DNA from: Pleodorina starrii
Taxonomy: Eukaryota > Chlorophyta > Chlorophyceae > Chlamydomonadales > Volvocaceae
Assembly: GCA_030267565.1 (NCBI GenBank)
Contig: BRXU01000018.1
Span: forward strand, 1,550,001-1,614,000
Direction of reading: 5' to 3'
Length of the DNA: 64,000 nucleotides
In this document: piece by piece, positions 1-10,943 of the stretch
Layout: the number at the start of each line of letters is the position of its first letter
Position numbering within the stretch: position 1 is the first letter of the stretch
The notes under the pieces: generated by a model
Databases searched by the model: none
Seen by the model: only the letters and a program-made list of their open reading frames with translations
What the model was told of the DNA's origin: nothing
Program-made: the position numbers and the translations under genes

Positions 1-64
1 CCCATTCACACTATTAGATGCGTAGGGCGGGCTGGCGGCCTTCCAAACCTGCCATGACCGGTAG

Positions 65-1156
65 ATGGGGCACTTCGCCCTCTCCGACTTCGAGCCCCAG
101 GAACCAACCCTGCCCGCGCCACTCCCCTTGCCGGCCACCGCAGACATGCTCCATGAGCCCATGGTGCCCGACACGGTGGACGACGCCACCACCCAGCTGC
201 TCGCCAACAGCCGCAACCTCCGCGCGCAGCTGATCAACCTGGCCCCGGACGGCCCCGCGCCCGCGCAGCCCAGCACCGACGACGATGGCACTTTCGGCGG
301 GCGGTGGGCCGCGGCCCGAGCCGGCGAGCAGGAGCTGCAGCTGCCGGGTGGCGCCTTCCCTGGAGCGTTCTGGGGCGGCGACGGTGGCTGGGCTCCTGCC
401 GGTGAGCTGATGGCCGCAACGCCATTCCCGGCGCCACAGGTGGAGCCTCAGTCCGCCTTCGTGGGTCCGCCTGGCGTGTGGGAGCATGCCGGCTACGTGC
501 CCGGAGCGGGTGAAGTTGCTTGGATGCCGCCCGACCCCGCGCAAGCCTACGCGGCCCCTATGCACCCGGGCGCTGGCTATGCGCTGCCGGTGCCGCTGGG
601 GCCACCCGCGCGGTTGGATTTGGTGCTGCAGCTGGAACCAGAGGAGCCGTCGCAGCGAACACAACCAGTGCCGGGCGTCGCACCTTGGGCACCGCTGCCT
701 CCGCCGCAGCCCCAGCCCCAGTTCCAGTTTCAGCCGCCGACAGACTGGCAGGTGGCCAATGGAGCGAATTGGGCCTCAGCAGGGCAGCAGGCGGACGCGT
801 CAGCCAGCGGACAGCAGCCCGTGAGCGGAGCCTACAGCAGTGACCCCGACGCGGCCTCCGTTTGGGTTCCTGCTGCACACGAGGTCGGCGCAGCTGTGCA
901 GCCGGGCACCGGATACGCACCCGCCGGTGGTGCCGGTGGTGGGCCTGCTGAGCAGCAAGCGGATATGGCCACGCATCGGTGGGCGGAGCCGAGCTTGAGG
1001 GCCCAGACGGAGGGCGATCGCGTAGCCGTGGCGGCGGCGGACGCTCAGGCGGGTGGCGCGAAGCTTGAGGGCTCCGTCGCTGGGGAGGCTCCGCCGGCTC
1101 ACGTCTGGGTTCCATCCCCGGCTCTGCTGGAGGCCTTCAAAGACGTCCAGCTGTAA
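65..1156 (+). CDS. Unrecognised Pro/Gly/Ala-rich protein, possibly the last exon of a longer gene
   Basis: An open frame of 363 codons runs from ATG at 65 to TAA at 1154-1156. The product is low in complexity and rich in Pro, Ala, Gly and Gln, with scattered Trp residues in short VWVP-type motifs near the C-terminus. I recognise no domain. An in-frame TAG lies directly before the ATG, so the ATG may be the real start. Equally, the AG at 63-64 could be a splice acceptor and this could be the 3' exon of a gene that begins before the window. A TGTAA poly(A) signal follows the stop by about 10 bases. The even, codon-biased composition and that signal favour a real gene; its function is unknown. 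Confidence 0.5.
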   Translation: MGHFALSDFEPQEPTLPAPLPLPATADMLHEPMVPDTVDDATTQLLANSRNLRAQLINLAPDGPAPAQPSTDDDGTFGGRWAAARAGEQELQLPGGAFPGAFWGGDGGWAPAGELMAATPFPAPQVEPQSAFVGPPGVWEHAGYVPGAGEVAWMPPDPAQAYAAPMHPGAGYALPVPLGPPARLDLVLQLEPEEPSQRTQPVPGVAPWAPLPPPQPQPQFQFQPPTDWQVANGANWASAGQQADASASGQQPVSGAYSSDPDAASVWVPAAHEVGAAVQPGTGYAPAGGAGGGPAEQQADMATHRWAEPSLRAQTEGDRVAVAAADAQAGGAKLEGSVAGEAPPAHVWVPSPALLEAFKDVQL

Positions 1157-1166
1157 ATATCACCGG

Positions 1167-1171
1167 TGTAA
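1167..1171 (+). promoter_or_regulatory. TGTAA polyadenylation signal
   Basis: TGTAA is the usual poly(A) signal of volvocine algae. Here it lies 11 bases after the stop of the preceding reading frame. That is unusually close, so the true signal could be further on. Confidence 0.35.
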
Positions 1172-1371
1172 TAGACATCGTGTATAGAAGCTGATTTGCG
1201 AGGACTGACCGGTTCCCAGTGAAGCAGTTGTACGACGAGGGTTTTTCGGTTAGTATGAAGAGTGACAACTGTCGTTTTGCTCGGCTTTTTCTTAGTGGGT
1301 CGTTTCGCTCGGCTTTTCCTTTAGTGATTTGTTCGTTACATTGCTCAAATTTGTACATATACAGTTCTGCC

Positions 1372-3411
1372 ATGTTATCAGGGTCGCTCGTGAGGTATGG
1401 AAGTGCAGGGCCTCAGGTTGCCTTTTTGGTGGGCGCGGCCAAGGCAAGACCTGCGAAAGCTGTCGTGATGGTTGGCGGACTTACAGACGGCCTGCTGTTT
1501 GCGCCATACGTCGAGCGCCTGTCCGCCGAGCTGTCGCGCCGGGGCTGGCTTGCAGTCCATGCATCAATCCAATCGTCTTGGCAGGTACGGTTTGACCATC
1601 GAAACTTGCTAATCATCGAGAGTTAAGTGCATGACATATCGACACGATCGCTTATGACGCTTAACGTCGCGGGAACCGGTCTCGTTAAAGGGTCTCGTTA
1701 AACTGAAAAGTAGACCTGTGTGAGACCGATTTCCGCAATCCCAAAGTTATGTACAAACGTTTCCCAGGTTAAATCCAACTGCTGGGACCGGTAGCTGTCG
1801 TACCCCGCATGCAGCTCTGGAGCGCCGTCGTAGCTGTCGTACCCCAAATGCAGCACTGGAGCGCCGTTAGACGTCGCATCTACATGCATGCCATGCAACT
1901 CTGCGGATACAGCCGGTGCGAATCCGCAATATGGCCTTCTAAGTTTGAACGCCCAGCTGAGCTGCCGACATCACGCGCTCCCGGCCGCAAACCCGATGGA
2001 ATACCGTACATGATTCGCCCTGGCTGCAGCTGTTACAGCACGCATGTGCAAAGTCGTAGCTGCGGCCCAGCCGTTACATCGTCGGACATGGCCGAGCCTG
2101 CACCGCCGTATTTACCCGAGCGCGCCCCCTCGCACCTGCCCGCCGGAGGCCAGGGTTACGGCACCGGGAGCTTGGACCGGGACGCGGCGGACCTGCGCCT
2201 GCTGTGCCAGCACCTGCGCACCCGCCACGACGTGACGGGGGTGGTGCTGCTGGGCCACTCCACCGGCTGCCAGGACACGGTCCGCTACGTGCAGCGCTAC
2301 GGACCCGCCGCCTCAGCCGGCGACCACGACAGCGCCGACCCGGCCCCTGAGCTCCTGGCCACCATCCTGCAAGCACCGGTGGGCACACAGACGCGGGGCG
2401 GGGCGGGGCGGGTGCGCACTCCCAACACCCTGGCTAGTTTACCCTATCCAGCTTCCTGTCAAGGTACTGGCCGCGTGCGTTGTCATACGGGTCCACTAAA
2501 CGTCCGTGGGACAGTGCACAACGTACCAGTGCGGGTACGAACTGGCCATTCGAAGGGCGCATGTGGCCATTTCGCGTCTCTGCCTAGTTTCAGCTGCCGC
2601 TGCGCACCCACCCACCCACGTGGCCCCGTGACGCGTAACCCAGGTTTCGGACCACGAGTGGCTGTGTCAGTACCCGGAGCTGCTGCCCAGCGTGCGGAGC
2701 GCCCGGGAGCTGGTGGCGGCGGGGCGGGGCGATCAGGTGGTGGGCCGCCTGCACGTGGCGGACAACGCGCCCATCACGGCGGCGCGGCTGCTGTCGCTGT
2801 ACGAGCTGGGCGGGGACGATGACATGTTTTCGGAGGGGCTGCCGCGGGAAGCCGTGCAGGTGCGGGTGGCGACCTGGCGCGTGCGCGTGCATGCGGGAGG
2901 GCGGGACCAGCAGGCGGGGGCCAGGGGGAAGGAGACGTGCGCGGGGTGGTGGTGATGGGGCCAAATGGGAGGACGGGCTCTTGGCCAAGGTGCACGTCGT
3001 GCAAGCGATGGCGCAGCTCCCCGCTGCAGTTCGAGATCCGTCCCCGCACGTGCTACAGGACTCGGAGGTGCGAGCCATCCACAGCCGTCCGCCGCGGATC
3101 TCACGTGGCCTATGGGCCCCCCTCCCCTTCCCTCGCGCACACCCCTCCCTGGCCCGACACCCCCGCAGCGCATCCTGGGCCCCGTCGGCGCCCGACCCTG
3201 CCTGCTGCTGGTTTCCGGGGCCGATGAGTGTGTTCCATACCAGGACGCGATTCCGGACCGCGCAGCCGCCCTGAAGGCTGCCATCGGGCCCTCCGCGAGC
3301 GTGAGCATCATCCCTGGAGCACCCCACAACCTGGCGGGCTTCGAGGCGGAGGCCGCCACGGCGGTGTGCGCCTTCCTGGAGAGTTTTCCCAACGGGTCCA
3401 TCAACACCTGA
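1372..3411 (+). CDS. DUF1749 (UPF0613-type) alpha/beta hydrolase, 4 exons
   Basis: Exons 1372-1584, 2154-2378, 2644-2859 and 3169-3411 join in phase 0 and give 298 residues, the usual length for this family. The order of motifs fits an alpha/beta hydrolase. There is a VVMVGGLTDG strand-loop near residue 35, the nucleophile elbow GHSTGCQD with Ser107, SGADECVP with Asp237, and PGAPHNLAG with His271. The sequence ILQAPVSDHEW across the exon 2/3 junction is characteristic of DUF1749, a plant and fungal family that includes fungal siderophore esterase-like proteins. The substrate in algae is not known. The ATG at 1372 was chosen because it opens the first conserved strand. No obvious targeting peptide is present, so a cytosolic location is inferred. 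Confidence 0.85.
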
Positions 3412-4495
3412 CTGCATCGTTGTGGGGGCCCCCGGTTAAACCCGCCGGGTGGGCACTTTGTCAAAGTGGGTGGGCCGGGTGGGTGTTTGGGCGGTCGGTG
3501 GGTGTGCAACGCGGTGTTTTGCAGTGCAACCTATACAGGTTTGATGCATGCGCCTACTTGTGCTGCATGGCTTCATGGTGGTAGTTTGGATGTGCATGAG
3601 GATGTGCGGTGCATTGCGGTTCGGTGGCGGGAGACGGCGAGAGTTGCGATGAAGGAAGTACCCTGAAGTACTGCATCGGCGATTGACCTAATTACGCGGA
3701 TACTCGTTTCAAGTGAGGCCTTGATGCAATAATGGGCACAAGACATGCGTTCATGTGAGCCCTGGCAGTCGGTGGCTGTCTACCTCGCAGGGAAGGGCGG
3801 TGGCCAGCGCACCCAAAGCTCGTGACGATTGACCCATGGGCCCTGCCGGTTCCGCATTAGCTTGTTTGCAATGCCCAACGCTTTAGAGGCGACAACGTCC
3901 CCAGATAGAGGCCCCATAAGCTTGAAGCACGCCGTGGACAGCGGCCCCTGCCTTTTACAGGACTTTAAGACCAAATGTTCGCGCTGCTGGGCGTGGCCCC
4001 AGATTCAAACCCCAGCGGAGCTTATGGTTTTTTTATGTGCGATGACAGCACTGTGATCTTAGTTTGGTTGGTGTCGTAAACAATGTTCAGCCCTTACAAA
4101 CATGTCAACTGGTTATGACCTGCCCTGTTCAGTACTCAGCTGGTGCTAATTTGTTCCGCGCTCGCTGCTGTAACATACATTTATCTACACTTTGTAATTT
4201 GATTTGGTAGAAGCCCAAGGGGGTCGGCAAGCAATTCCGTCGGAGGTCAGGTCAGAGTCCACGAAGCAGGCCATCAAACAATTCATCCGTGGAACGTAAA
4301 AAAAAGGGTAGTTGCGATCATTGTTGTCTGAGGATTTCCTGTGCCCAGACGCGCTAGATCGCTCTCATTTTGGGTACGGCCGGATCTGTACTGCGCCAAA
4401 GATTGTTGTTTGTTTTAAGCTCGCACTGGCGCACATGATGAGTGCAGTTGGTCACAGTGCAGTTGCGTCGGTCACTTACCTCATAATCTGCAGAA
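3412..4495. other. Intergenic region between hydrolase and LHCA1-type gene
   Basis: No coding exon is seen. It holds the 3' untranslated region of the hydrolase, with TGTAA at 4169-4173 and 4193-4197 (rather far, about 760 bases, from the stop), and then the promoter and leader of the light-harvesting gene. I could not assign individual promoter elements. Confidence 0.5.
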
Positions 4496-6096
4496 ATGGC
4501 CCTCTCCATGCGCACCCTGTCGGCCAAGACTGCCGCTCCTCGCTTCGCGGGCCGCCGCGTCGCTGCCGTGAGCAATGGCTCCCGCGTCACCATGAAGGCC
4601 GGCAACTGGCTGCCGGGCTCTGACGCCCCCGCTTGGCTGCCCGATGACCTGCCGGGGTGAGCTCATCATCAGCTTGCTGCAGCTTGCAAGGAGTTCTCCG
4701 ACGTAAACTTTGCTGAGCATTCTTTCGCAATTCTCGCAGCAACTACGGCTTCGACCCCGTTGGCCTGGGCAAGGACCCGGCCTCGCTGAAGCGCTTCACG
4801 GAGTCGGAGGTCATCCACGGTGGGCACTGCTTACAGTCGGTCGCTTCGCTAGCATGTTTAGCAAAGCCAGCTGAAAGATATTAATGAGTGACAAGGACAA
4901 TTGATGGCTAAAGATTTTGTTGATGTTGATCTTCACTTTTTTACGATGGCTGATGCAGGTCGCTGGGCCATGCTCGGCGTTGCCGGCTGCCTGGCCGTTG
5001 AGCTGCTGGGCTACGGCAACTGGTACGATGCCCCTCTCTGGGTAAGTACTGATTTTGTGATCCAACTGCGCTGTGCCGTGAGAGGTTGCGTGTCCTTCGT
5101 GTGCGTTCAACCCTGTTCACTAAGGGCGATATCGCACCTAGGCCTTGACCACCCACCTGATGCTCCCATGTGAACGCAGGCCGTCAACGGCGGCAAGGCC
5201 ACCTGGTTCGGCATTGAGGTGCCGTTTGACCTGAACGCCCTGCTGGCCTTCGTAAGTTGTTTGCGTCCACGCTGTCGGGAATCCCTGCGAGTCGATATCC
5301 GGTGTCGCGCGCTAATCGGCGGATTGTGGGGTGCGCTCCTGCAGGAGTTCGTCGCCATGGCCGCCGCTGAGGGCCAGCGCAACGACGCCGGCGGCGTCAT
5401 CTACCCCGGCGGTGCCTTCGACCCCCTTGGGTACGTCGTCTGCTTGTTCGCTGAGGGGTTGCCTGGAGCAGCTGCATGCAGCTTTCTTTCCGTGCTGCTC
5501 TCCTGACTGATTACGGTCTGTTGGTGCATGCACGCAGCTTCGCTAAGGACTCGTCCAAGGCTGGCGAGCTGAAGCTGAAGGAGATCAAGAACGGCCGCCT
5601 GGCCATGGTTGCCTTCCTGGGCTTCGTTGCCCAGCACGCCGCCACCGGTGGGTTCTTGCCAGGAGTTCTGCGCCGCTCGCCATCTGCGTGTCACATAAAT
5701 TTGGTGGTATTGTAGTTATGTGGGTACTTTTGGTTCTGTGCTTGTGTGCATTGCTCTCCGCCAGCTTTTATACTTAAGGCCTCACTCTGACGCATTGCCT
5801 GTACCCTCCCTTGGCCACTTGCATGGTTTCGGCTGTGGCGCTTGGGACGACAGGCAAGGGCCCCCTGGCTGGTGAGTGCGTGCTGGACGGTTTGCTTTGG
5901 TTAGTACTACATAATGCATGAGAGTGTTATAATGAAGTTGGATTGACGGAGTTCTTTTCACATCACGATTCCCGATCACGCTTGATCTTTTGCTTCTGCC
6001 CCTGGTCCCTCGGTGCTTGCAGCCCTGGCTGACCACCTGGCCAACCCGTGGGCCAACAACTTCGCCACCAACGGCACCAGCCTGCCGTTCTTCTAA
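4496..6096 (+). CDS. LHCA1: Photosystem I light-harvesting chlorophyll a/b-binding protein, LHCA1-like, 8 exons
   Basis: Exons 4496-4656, 4740-4819, 4959-5041, 5180-5251, 5345-5430, 5538-5647, 5854-5871 and 6023-6096 encode 227 residues. The first 30 or so are a basic, Ser/Ala-rich chloroplast transit peptide. The mature part starts near [15 protein letters not shown]. Helix B carries the chlorophyll-ligand motif ESEVIHGRWAML, helix C carries [12 protein letters not shown], and helix A carries the second motif [13 protein letters not shown]. The loop [13 protein letters not shown] and the [10 protein letters not shown] segment match Lhca1 rather than Lhcb proteins. The product is a thylakoid protein that funnels excitation energy to photosystem I. 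Exon 7 is only 18 bases long. The family is certain; the Lhca1 subtype is likely from the loop pattern but was not tested by alignment. Confidence 0.88.
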
Positions 6097-6398
6097 GCGC
6101 CTTGCGCTTGGACCGGGATGTACCTCTCTGGGGTGCAGTTGACTTGACGCCGGGGTCTTGCGGACGGGCTTGATGGTCTTAGGGGACGGTCAGGCGCGCG
6201 AATCCCGAATGTACCACAATTTTGACGATCCTGCGGGATCAGTTTTGTCGTGAGACGGGGTGTAGTGTGGAGAGGCTGTTATGCATGACAGGGTACACAT
6301 ACCTCTGGCTATTCTTTGTGAACGTGGCCGTTGTGTACCATGCGTGGGTGAGATGTGATCGGTGTGATCTCAGATCCACTGACATGCCTTCAGTGATC

Positions 6399-6403
6399 TG
6401 TAA
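6399..6403 (+). promoter_or_regulatory. TGTAA polyadenylation signal of the LHCA1-like gene
   Basis: TGTAA lies about 300 bases after the stop codon, a typical distance for a 3' untranslated region in this group of algae. Confidence 0.6.
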
Positions 6404-7046
6404 GGCTCTCTGCGGAACGCTTCCGAATCTCGCCTCTTCACAAATGCATTCAAGCGCATAACTGCACAGTAGCAACGTCGCAGCAAGCGCCGCTAATACG
6501 CGCTCAATTGTTCTCATCGTCAAAATTGAATGTATTCGAATATCACTGTCTCGGCACCTTGTCCGCATACCGTTCCAAGCAGCATAGCCGTGGCAATCTT
6601 CTCCACAAAAGCACGGTAAGGATTTACGGTTTTACCTCGTTCATAACCAATGCAGCCGCAGGAGGATGAGATCGGGGGCACGATGACTGGGCCAGCTATC
6701 TAGGATAACGGTGACGAGGGCAGTGATGGTACAACATCATTCATGCCACTGCCGGAAAGCAGACAACGGCTGAGCCAACGTGGTATCTCTCCGTGTCCAT
6801 TCATCAATGGAAGTCAACTTGTCAACTTATCCAACCGGACCGCATTAATGAGCTCGCACCCACGCGCTGTAAGGAAGCGGGGTTGGCTTGGGGTCTGGTT
6901 GGGTTTGGGTTGGGACGGGTACGGCCATGCCGCTGCACACTGCCGCGTGCAGGTTGAATACCAGCACGCAAATACTAGCTGCATCTTATGGTCATGTGGT
7001 ATGGCACTTAGCCTGATTCATGCCGGTATACTTGCCCCATCTTTGA

Positions 7047-8180
7047 TTTTTTTTATTGTATTGTATTACAAGCTCGAGAGCTCATAAGGCCCAGACGAGC
7101 CAGGAGGCTCATGGACCGCGAGAATAGGCAGGTCAAAAAGGAGCTAAGAACTATGTCGCCAAGCAGAAACTAAAGCAGGATCACAAACGAAAACAGGTAA
7201 AATGAACAAACATTCAAACTAGCATAGAAGACCGCCGTACCCAGATGTTGTGAACTAATTCAGCTAAGCCGCGTTGATTGTCCGCGCCCGTAACAGCAAG
7301 CATAGGCGGTGAAATGTAGTCGCCTAAAATGACACCTAGGGTGCTAAAACCCTGACGTATATCGTCGTACGCCGAACACTCCATCAGCACATGATATTCG
7401 TCTTCAGTACCACTATCACAGACCCTACAAGTACGCTCAGACCTCTGCCGTCCAGCAGGTCGATTATTCTCAATAGGCCAGGCTCCTAGACGAAAACGCA
7501 AAAGAGAAGCATAGGGTTTGGGGGGGATATACCCAGCCGTATGTTTCGGCATCCCCATCCAGTGCGTGTGCCGACACATCTTCACACCGGGCTTGTGGTT
7601 ATCAGAAACGAACTCACGCGGGGGCGTGAGAAGCCTGCTGTTAAGCCAGTCTTCATCAAACCTCTGCTCCAACGTCCAAATCAAATTCCCAATATTAAGC
7701 GAACGCGACGCAACAAAGTCGACTTGGCCCTCCAAATCAAGACCCGGCGGGGGCTCCGGCCAGTGGTCCTGTCCCAAACACCTGAGTCCTCGTAAAACCA
7801 AGGCTCCCCACCCATGACCTGACAAGTCTGATTGAAGGGCAAGCCGAATTTCCTCACGAAACACTCTATGGAATACCGAACCCTTCGCATCAACCAGCTT
7901 GTTCCAGAAACGGTAGATGAGAGAAGCCCAGTGAACATGCAACGGGCGCTGCCCGAATTCCCTGAACAGGATTTTGTTGTCCGGAATCTTGCGCAGACCC
8001 GCGAGCATCTTCAAGTACATGCGTTGCAGCCCAACCATCCGATTCTCTAGCGCCTTTTCAAAATAGCAGTACCGACCTTGGGGATCGCGATCACGTTCGA
8101 CCACTTGCCCCATCTGAGTCCCCAGAAAAAGAAGTACGGCAGCTCGCGGGTCCCAATGCCAGCTCAAGAGAGTTCATTGC
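7047..8180 (-). mobile_element. 5'-truncated LINE (non-LTR retrotransposon), reverse-transcriptase C-terminal part
   Basis: A minus-strand frame from about 8167 to 7214 encodes roughly 317 residues of a LINE ORF2 C-terminus. Its most telling part is the Cys-Cys-His-Cys motif CRVCDSGTEDEYHVLMEC, the zinc-knuckle typical of LINE proteins downstream of the polymerase domain. The polymerase core itself is missing, and an in-frame TGA stands immediately upstream of 8167, so the copy is truncated at its 5' side. After the stop, the minus strand carries a short 3' region with TGTAA, then AATAC repeats, then a run of eight A residues (plus-strand T run at 7047-7054). This is the expected 3' tail of a retroposed copy. 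The frame is otherwise open, which suggests a fairly young insertion. Confidence 0.75.
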
Positions 8181-8401
8181 TCCCTAGAGCTAGGACGTCG
8201 CATAGTATCAGGTTAATGGGCATCAGCATCATTTTCGCCCAGTCTTGAGGCTGTCGTAACTACTTATAACTGCAAGCATTGATCGTGCTGGCATACTGCG
8301 CAACCTTTTGTTATAAATATCTGGGACGTGTTCAGCTACCAAATTGTTAGTCTGCAAATTGTTATCGAGGTTTTCTAGCAACTTTAGCCTATAGGAGTGC
8401 G

Positions 8402-9858
8402 ATGGTGCGTATTATATCAGCTTTTGCGCTTTGCAGCAAGCGATTGGAAACTGAAATGTATGCATTGTTTGCAGGCATATTTTGGGTTGACATCATATGG
8501 ACCACAAGAACCGCTTCGAGATGTTAACAAAGTTAGCCACGACTACATCTTTCACACAATAGCGATAGACCAGTATGTCGAGGCGTTCAACAAGTACCTG
8601 ATCGGAGACTCAGACGTGGCGGTTGTGATGGAAGTGAGCGGCGACACCCACATCCTTCGTGCTAAGCTGGGCGATATTCTGAAGGTAGGGGTCCTGGTGG
8701 TGTCGGAAGGCTTGGCGGACTATGAAACCCGACGCGGCCTGGTTGCGTTAAGTAGGAGAGGCACACGATAGGTACTTGCCCTGTATGACGGCTTCTTCGG
8801 GGCCCAGAAGGCCATAAAAAGCTTGAGGGGTGAGGAACGGGCCGAAGGGGTTGGCGCTGCTCTCGTGCCCATGTACGACCCACCACTGGGCGCGTGAACC
8901 GGCTTTGCACGCACGCCGTTCCTGCGGGGTGCGGGCGCCAGCCATGGCTATGTTACGCGAATCCAAGGCTGCGGCCATGGGTGTCAGGCCCAACACCAAT
9001 TTACTGCTTGGCATCCTGGATCGTTGACGCAGGATGTACTCGGGCGGCAGCCCCGCAAAATTGAGCTGGACTGCTGGTTCACACACCTAGACTTCGATCG
9101 CTCCGGCGTCATGGGCCTGGATGAATATCTCAAGGTGAGGGTGCCGCGTGATTGCCAGGCGTGCCGACCATTCAGCGGTTCCGTATGTGCCATCACATGG
9201 GCGCAAGCACACGTACGTAAGCATGGGCGCACGGTAATGTTCAGCGAACGCATATCGATGGCCCACCGTCACTGCGGGATTATTCGTGCCAGACTGGTTG
9301 ATGGGGCTGCCTGGCCGCGCACCCATCATGGCGCCAGACCGAGCACGGGTTGACGGGAGGCATTGCGTAGATGCGCAGTGTGGAAGGCAGGTGTCATGGG
9401 AGACGTGAACACGAGTCGGCCTTCAGGACCGCTATGTGCAGTCAGCTAGGTTGTTGTGCCACGGTGCCTTCTTTCGGTCCCGCAACTGAGGTGGTGTCTA
9501 GGGCCATGACTCGCATGCAGCCACAGGGCACCTTCACCTTGAGTCATGCTCGGACTACTCGACTTGAACGCAGGGCCTGGAGCGCCTCATGGCATTCAGC
9601 GCGGGGACTGTCGTTCCGGCGACATTCACCTCGTACGACACGCAGCGGGTGGAGTGGATCCACCACACGCGCGTGGGCTACGAGCCGCAGCAGACGCTGC
9701 GCGCCCCGCTGACGACGGCGCAGGAGGTGGGGTGGCACGCGCCCAAACCCACACCTCCGGAGGCGCAGGTCCGGCGGTCGCTGAACAGCACCGATGTCAC
9801 CCAGCGTGAGGGGCGCGACGCGGCGTCCTACTACGGCCACTTCATCTGCAATCACTAG
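8402..9858 (+). CDS. EF-hand protein, function unknown; gene model partly resolved
   Basis: Coding exons are seen at 8475-8684, from 8772 (end 8829 or 8849), 9033-9134 and 9574-9858. The ATG at 8402-8404 is followed at once by GTGCGT, so exon 1 may contribute only the initiator Met. The first exon then reads AYFGLTSYGPQEPL. Exon 4 holds a canonical EF-hand loop, DFDRSGVMGLDE, with acidic residues at positions 1, 3 and 12, indicating calcium binding. The last exon is rich in Trp and Tyr (FTSYDTQRVEWIHHTRV and later EVGWH) and ends at TAG 9856-9858. The exon 3 donor is uncertain: the best GT (8830) leaves the wrong phase for exon 4, while a weaker donor at 8850 keeps phase. Short Tyr/Trp-rich EF-hand proteins occur among ciliary doublet proteins, but that role is a guess. 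Confidence 0.55.
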
Positions 9859-10943
9859 ATCGGAGGCGAAGACAGCGGCCGCAGGTTGCTGGGACAGGGA
9901 GGAACATGCACGCCGCACGCCCCGGCGGATCCCTGTTAAGGAGCTATATCTTGGCAGGCGGGGGCGGGAGCGCTGGCAGCGCGGGAGCCTGCTGCATCTG
10001 TCGTGTGAGCAGCTGCAGGCGGCCGGCGTAGTCAGCACGGATAGTCCCCTGCCGTGTTCGCTGAGGTTATGGGGGAGACGTGGCTGGGTCGTTAGATCTT
10101 CGCAGGTGTCGGTGGTGAGAAAGATGGGTTGGCTTTTAACGGCCTTCTGGCGCAACGCTCGGAGACGGTTGTTGACCCAGAGTGGTGTCATGGGTGAATG
10201 GCCAAACTGCAGGCAGGGCGATCCCTTTGGGTGTGTACATGGCATGTATATAGGTCGTCCGACGCCACGACCTTCGAAGGGTCAAGTACGGTAGCTAGGA
10301 TTGAGAGAGCAGGTACTTTAGATATGTATAGGATGCCGCTGCAGGTATGACCGTTGCATTAGTGGGGGGTAACCACAGGCTCCGCGTACTCGATAGTTTT
10401 GAGTCAAGAGCTCACTGCGAGCTGAGCAAGAAGGCCGAGCTGGCCAACCGACGCGGTAAAACGACCAGGGGCTTGATAGTAGCCATCATTATTTGCGCAC
10501 AATGTGTCGCACCCGCTCGCAACTCCACGCACAAGCAAGAACAGACAAGGGGTCGTTACATCGTGAACACCGGGGATTAGAGGCCCCCAGTGGCCCCTGA
10601 CTGGCCCGACACGCGGCGCAGTGCCATTGCCAACACCCGATGGGCATTCCGGGCGTCGCGCCAGACGCCGGCATTTCTCGGCCTGTTCACCTCTTGTAAC
10701 TCAACTTTGTGGCTCGACCCTTCAGTCCCGCCGAAACACGCAACACCCCTCCGCGCTACTCAGCACACCCCTCCTAGGGCTCAAACCCATGTGATGAGAC
10801 ACCACGTTACCCACCGGCAGCCATGCCCCTATCATTCACCACCTTCAGCACAGCACACACGCGTGCATCACTACGCCCCCGTCCAAACGGGGGCTATTAT
10901 CCACGGATAGGCCGCGGGTGAGGGACACCACAGGCGCGCCTGC
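9859..10943. other. Intergenic region between convergent genes
   Basis: No exon is recognised. The two flanking genes converge here. TGTAA on the plus strand occurs near 10695. The reverse-strand signal (plus-strand TTACA at 10556-10560) could serve PEX22. Confidence 0.4.
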
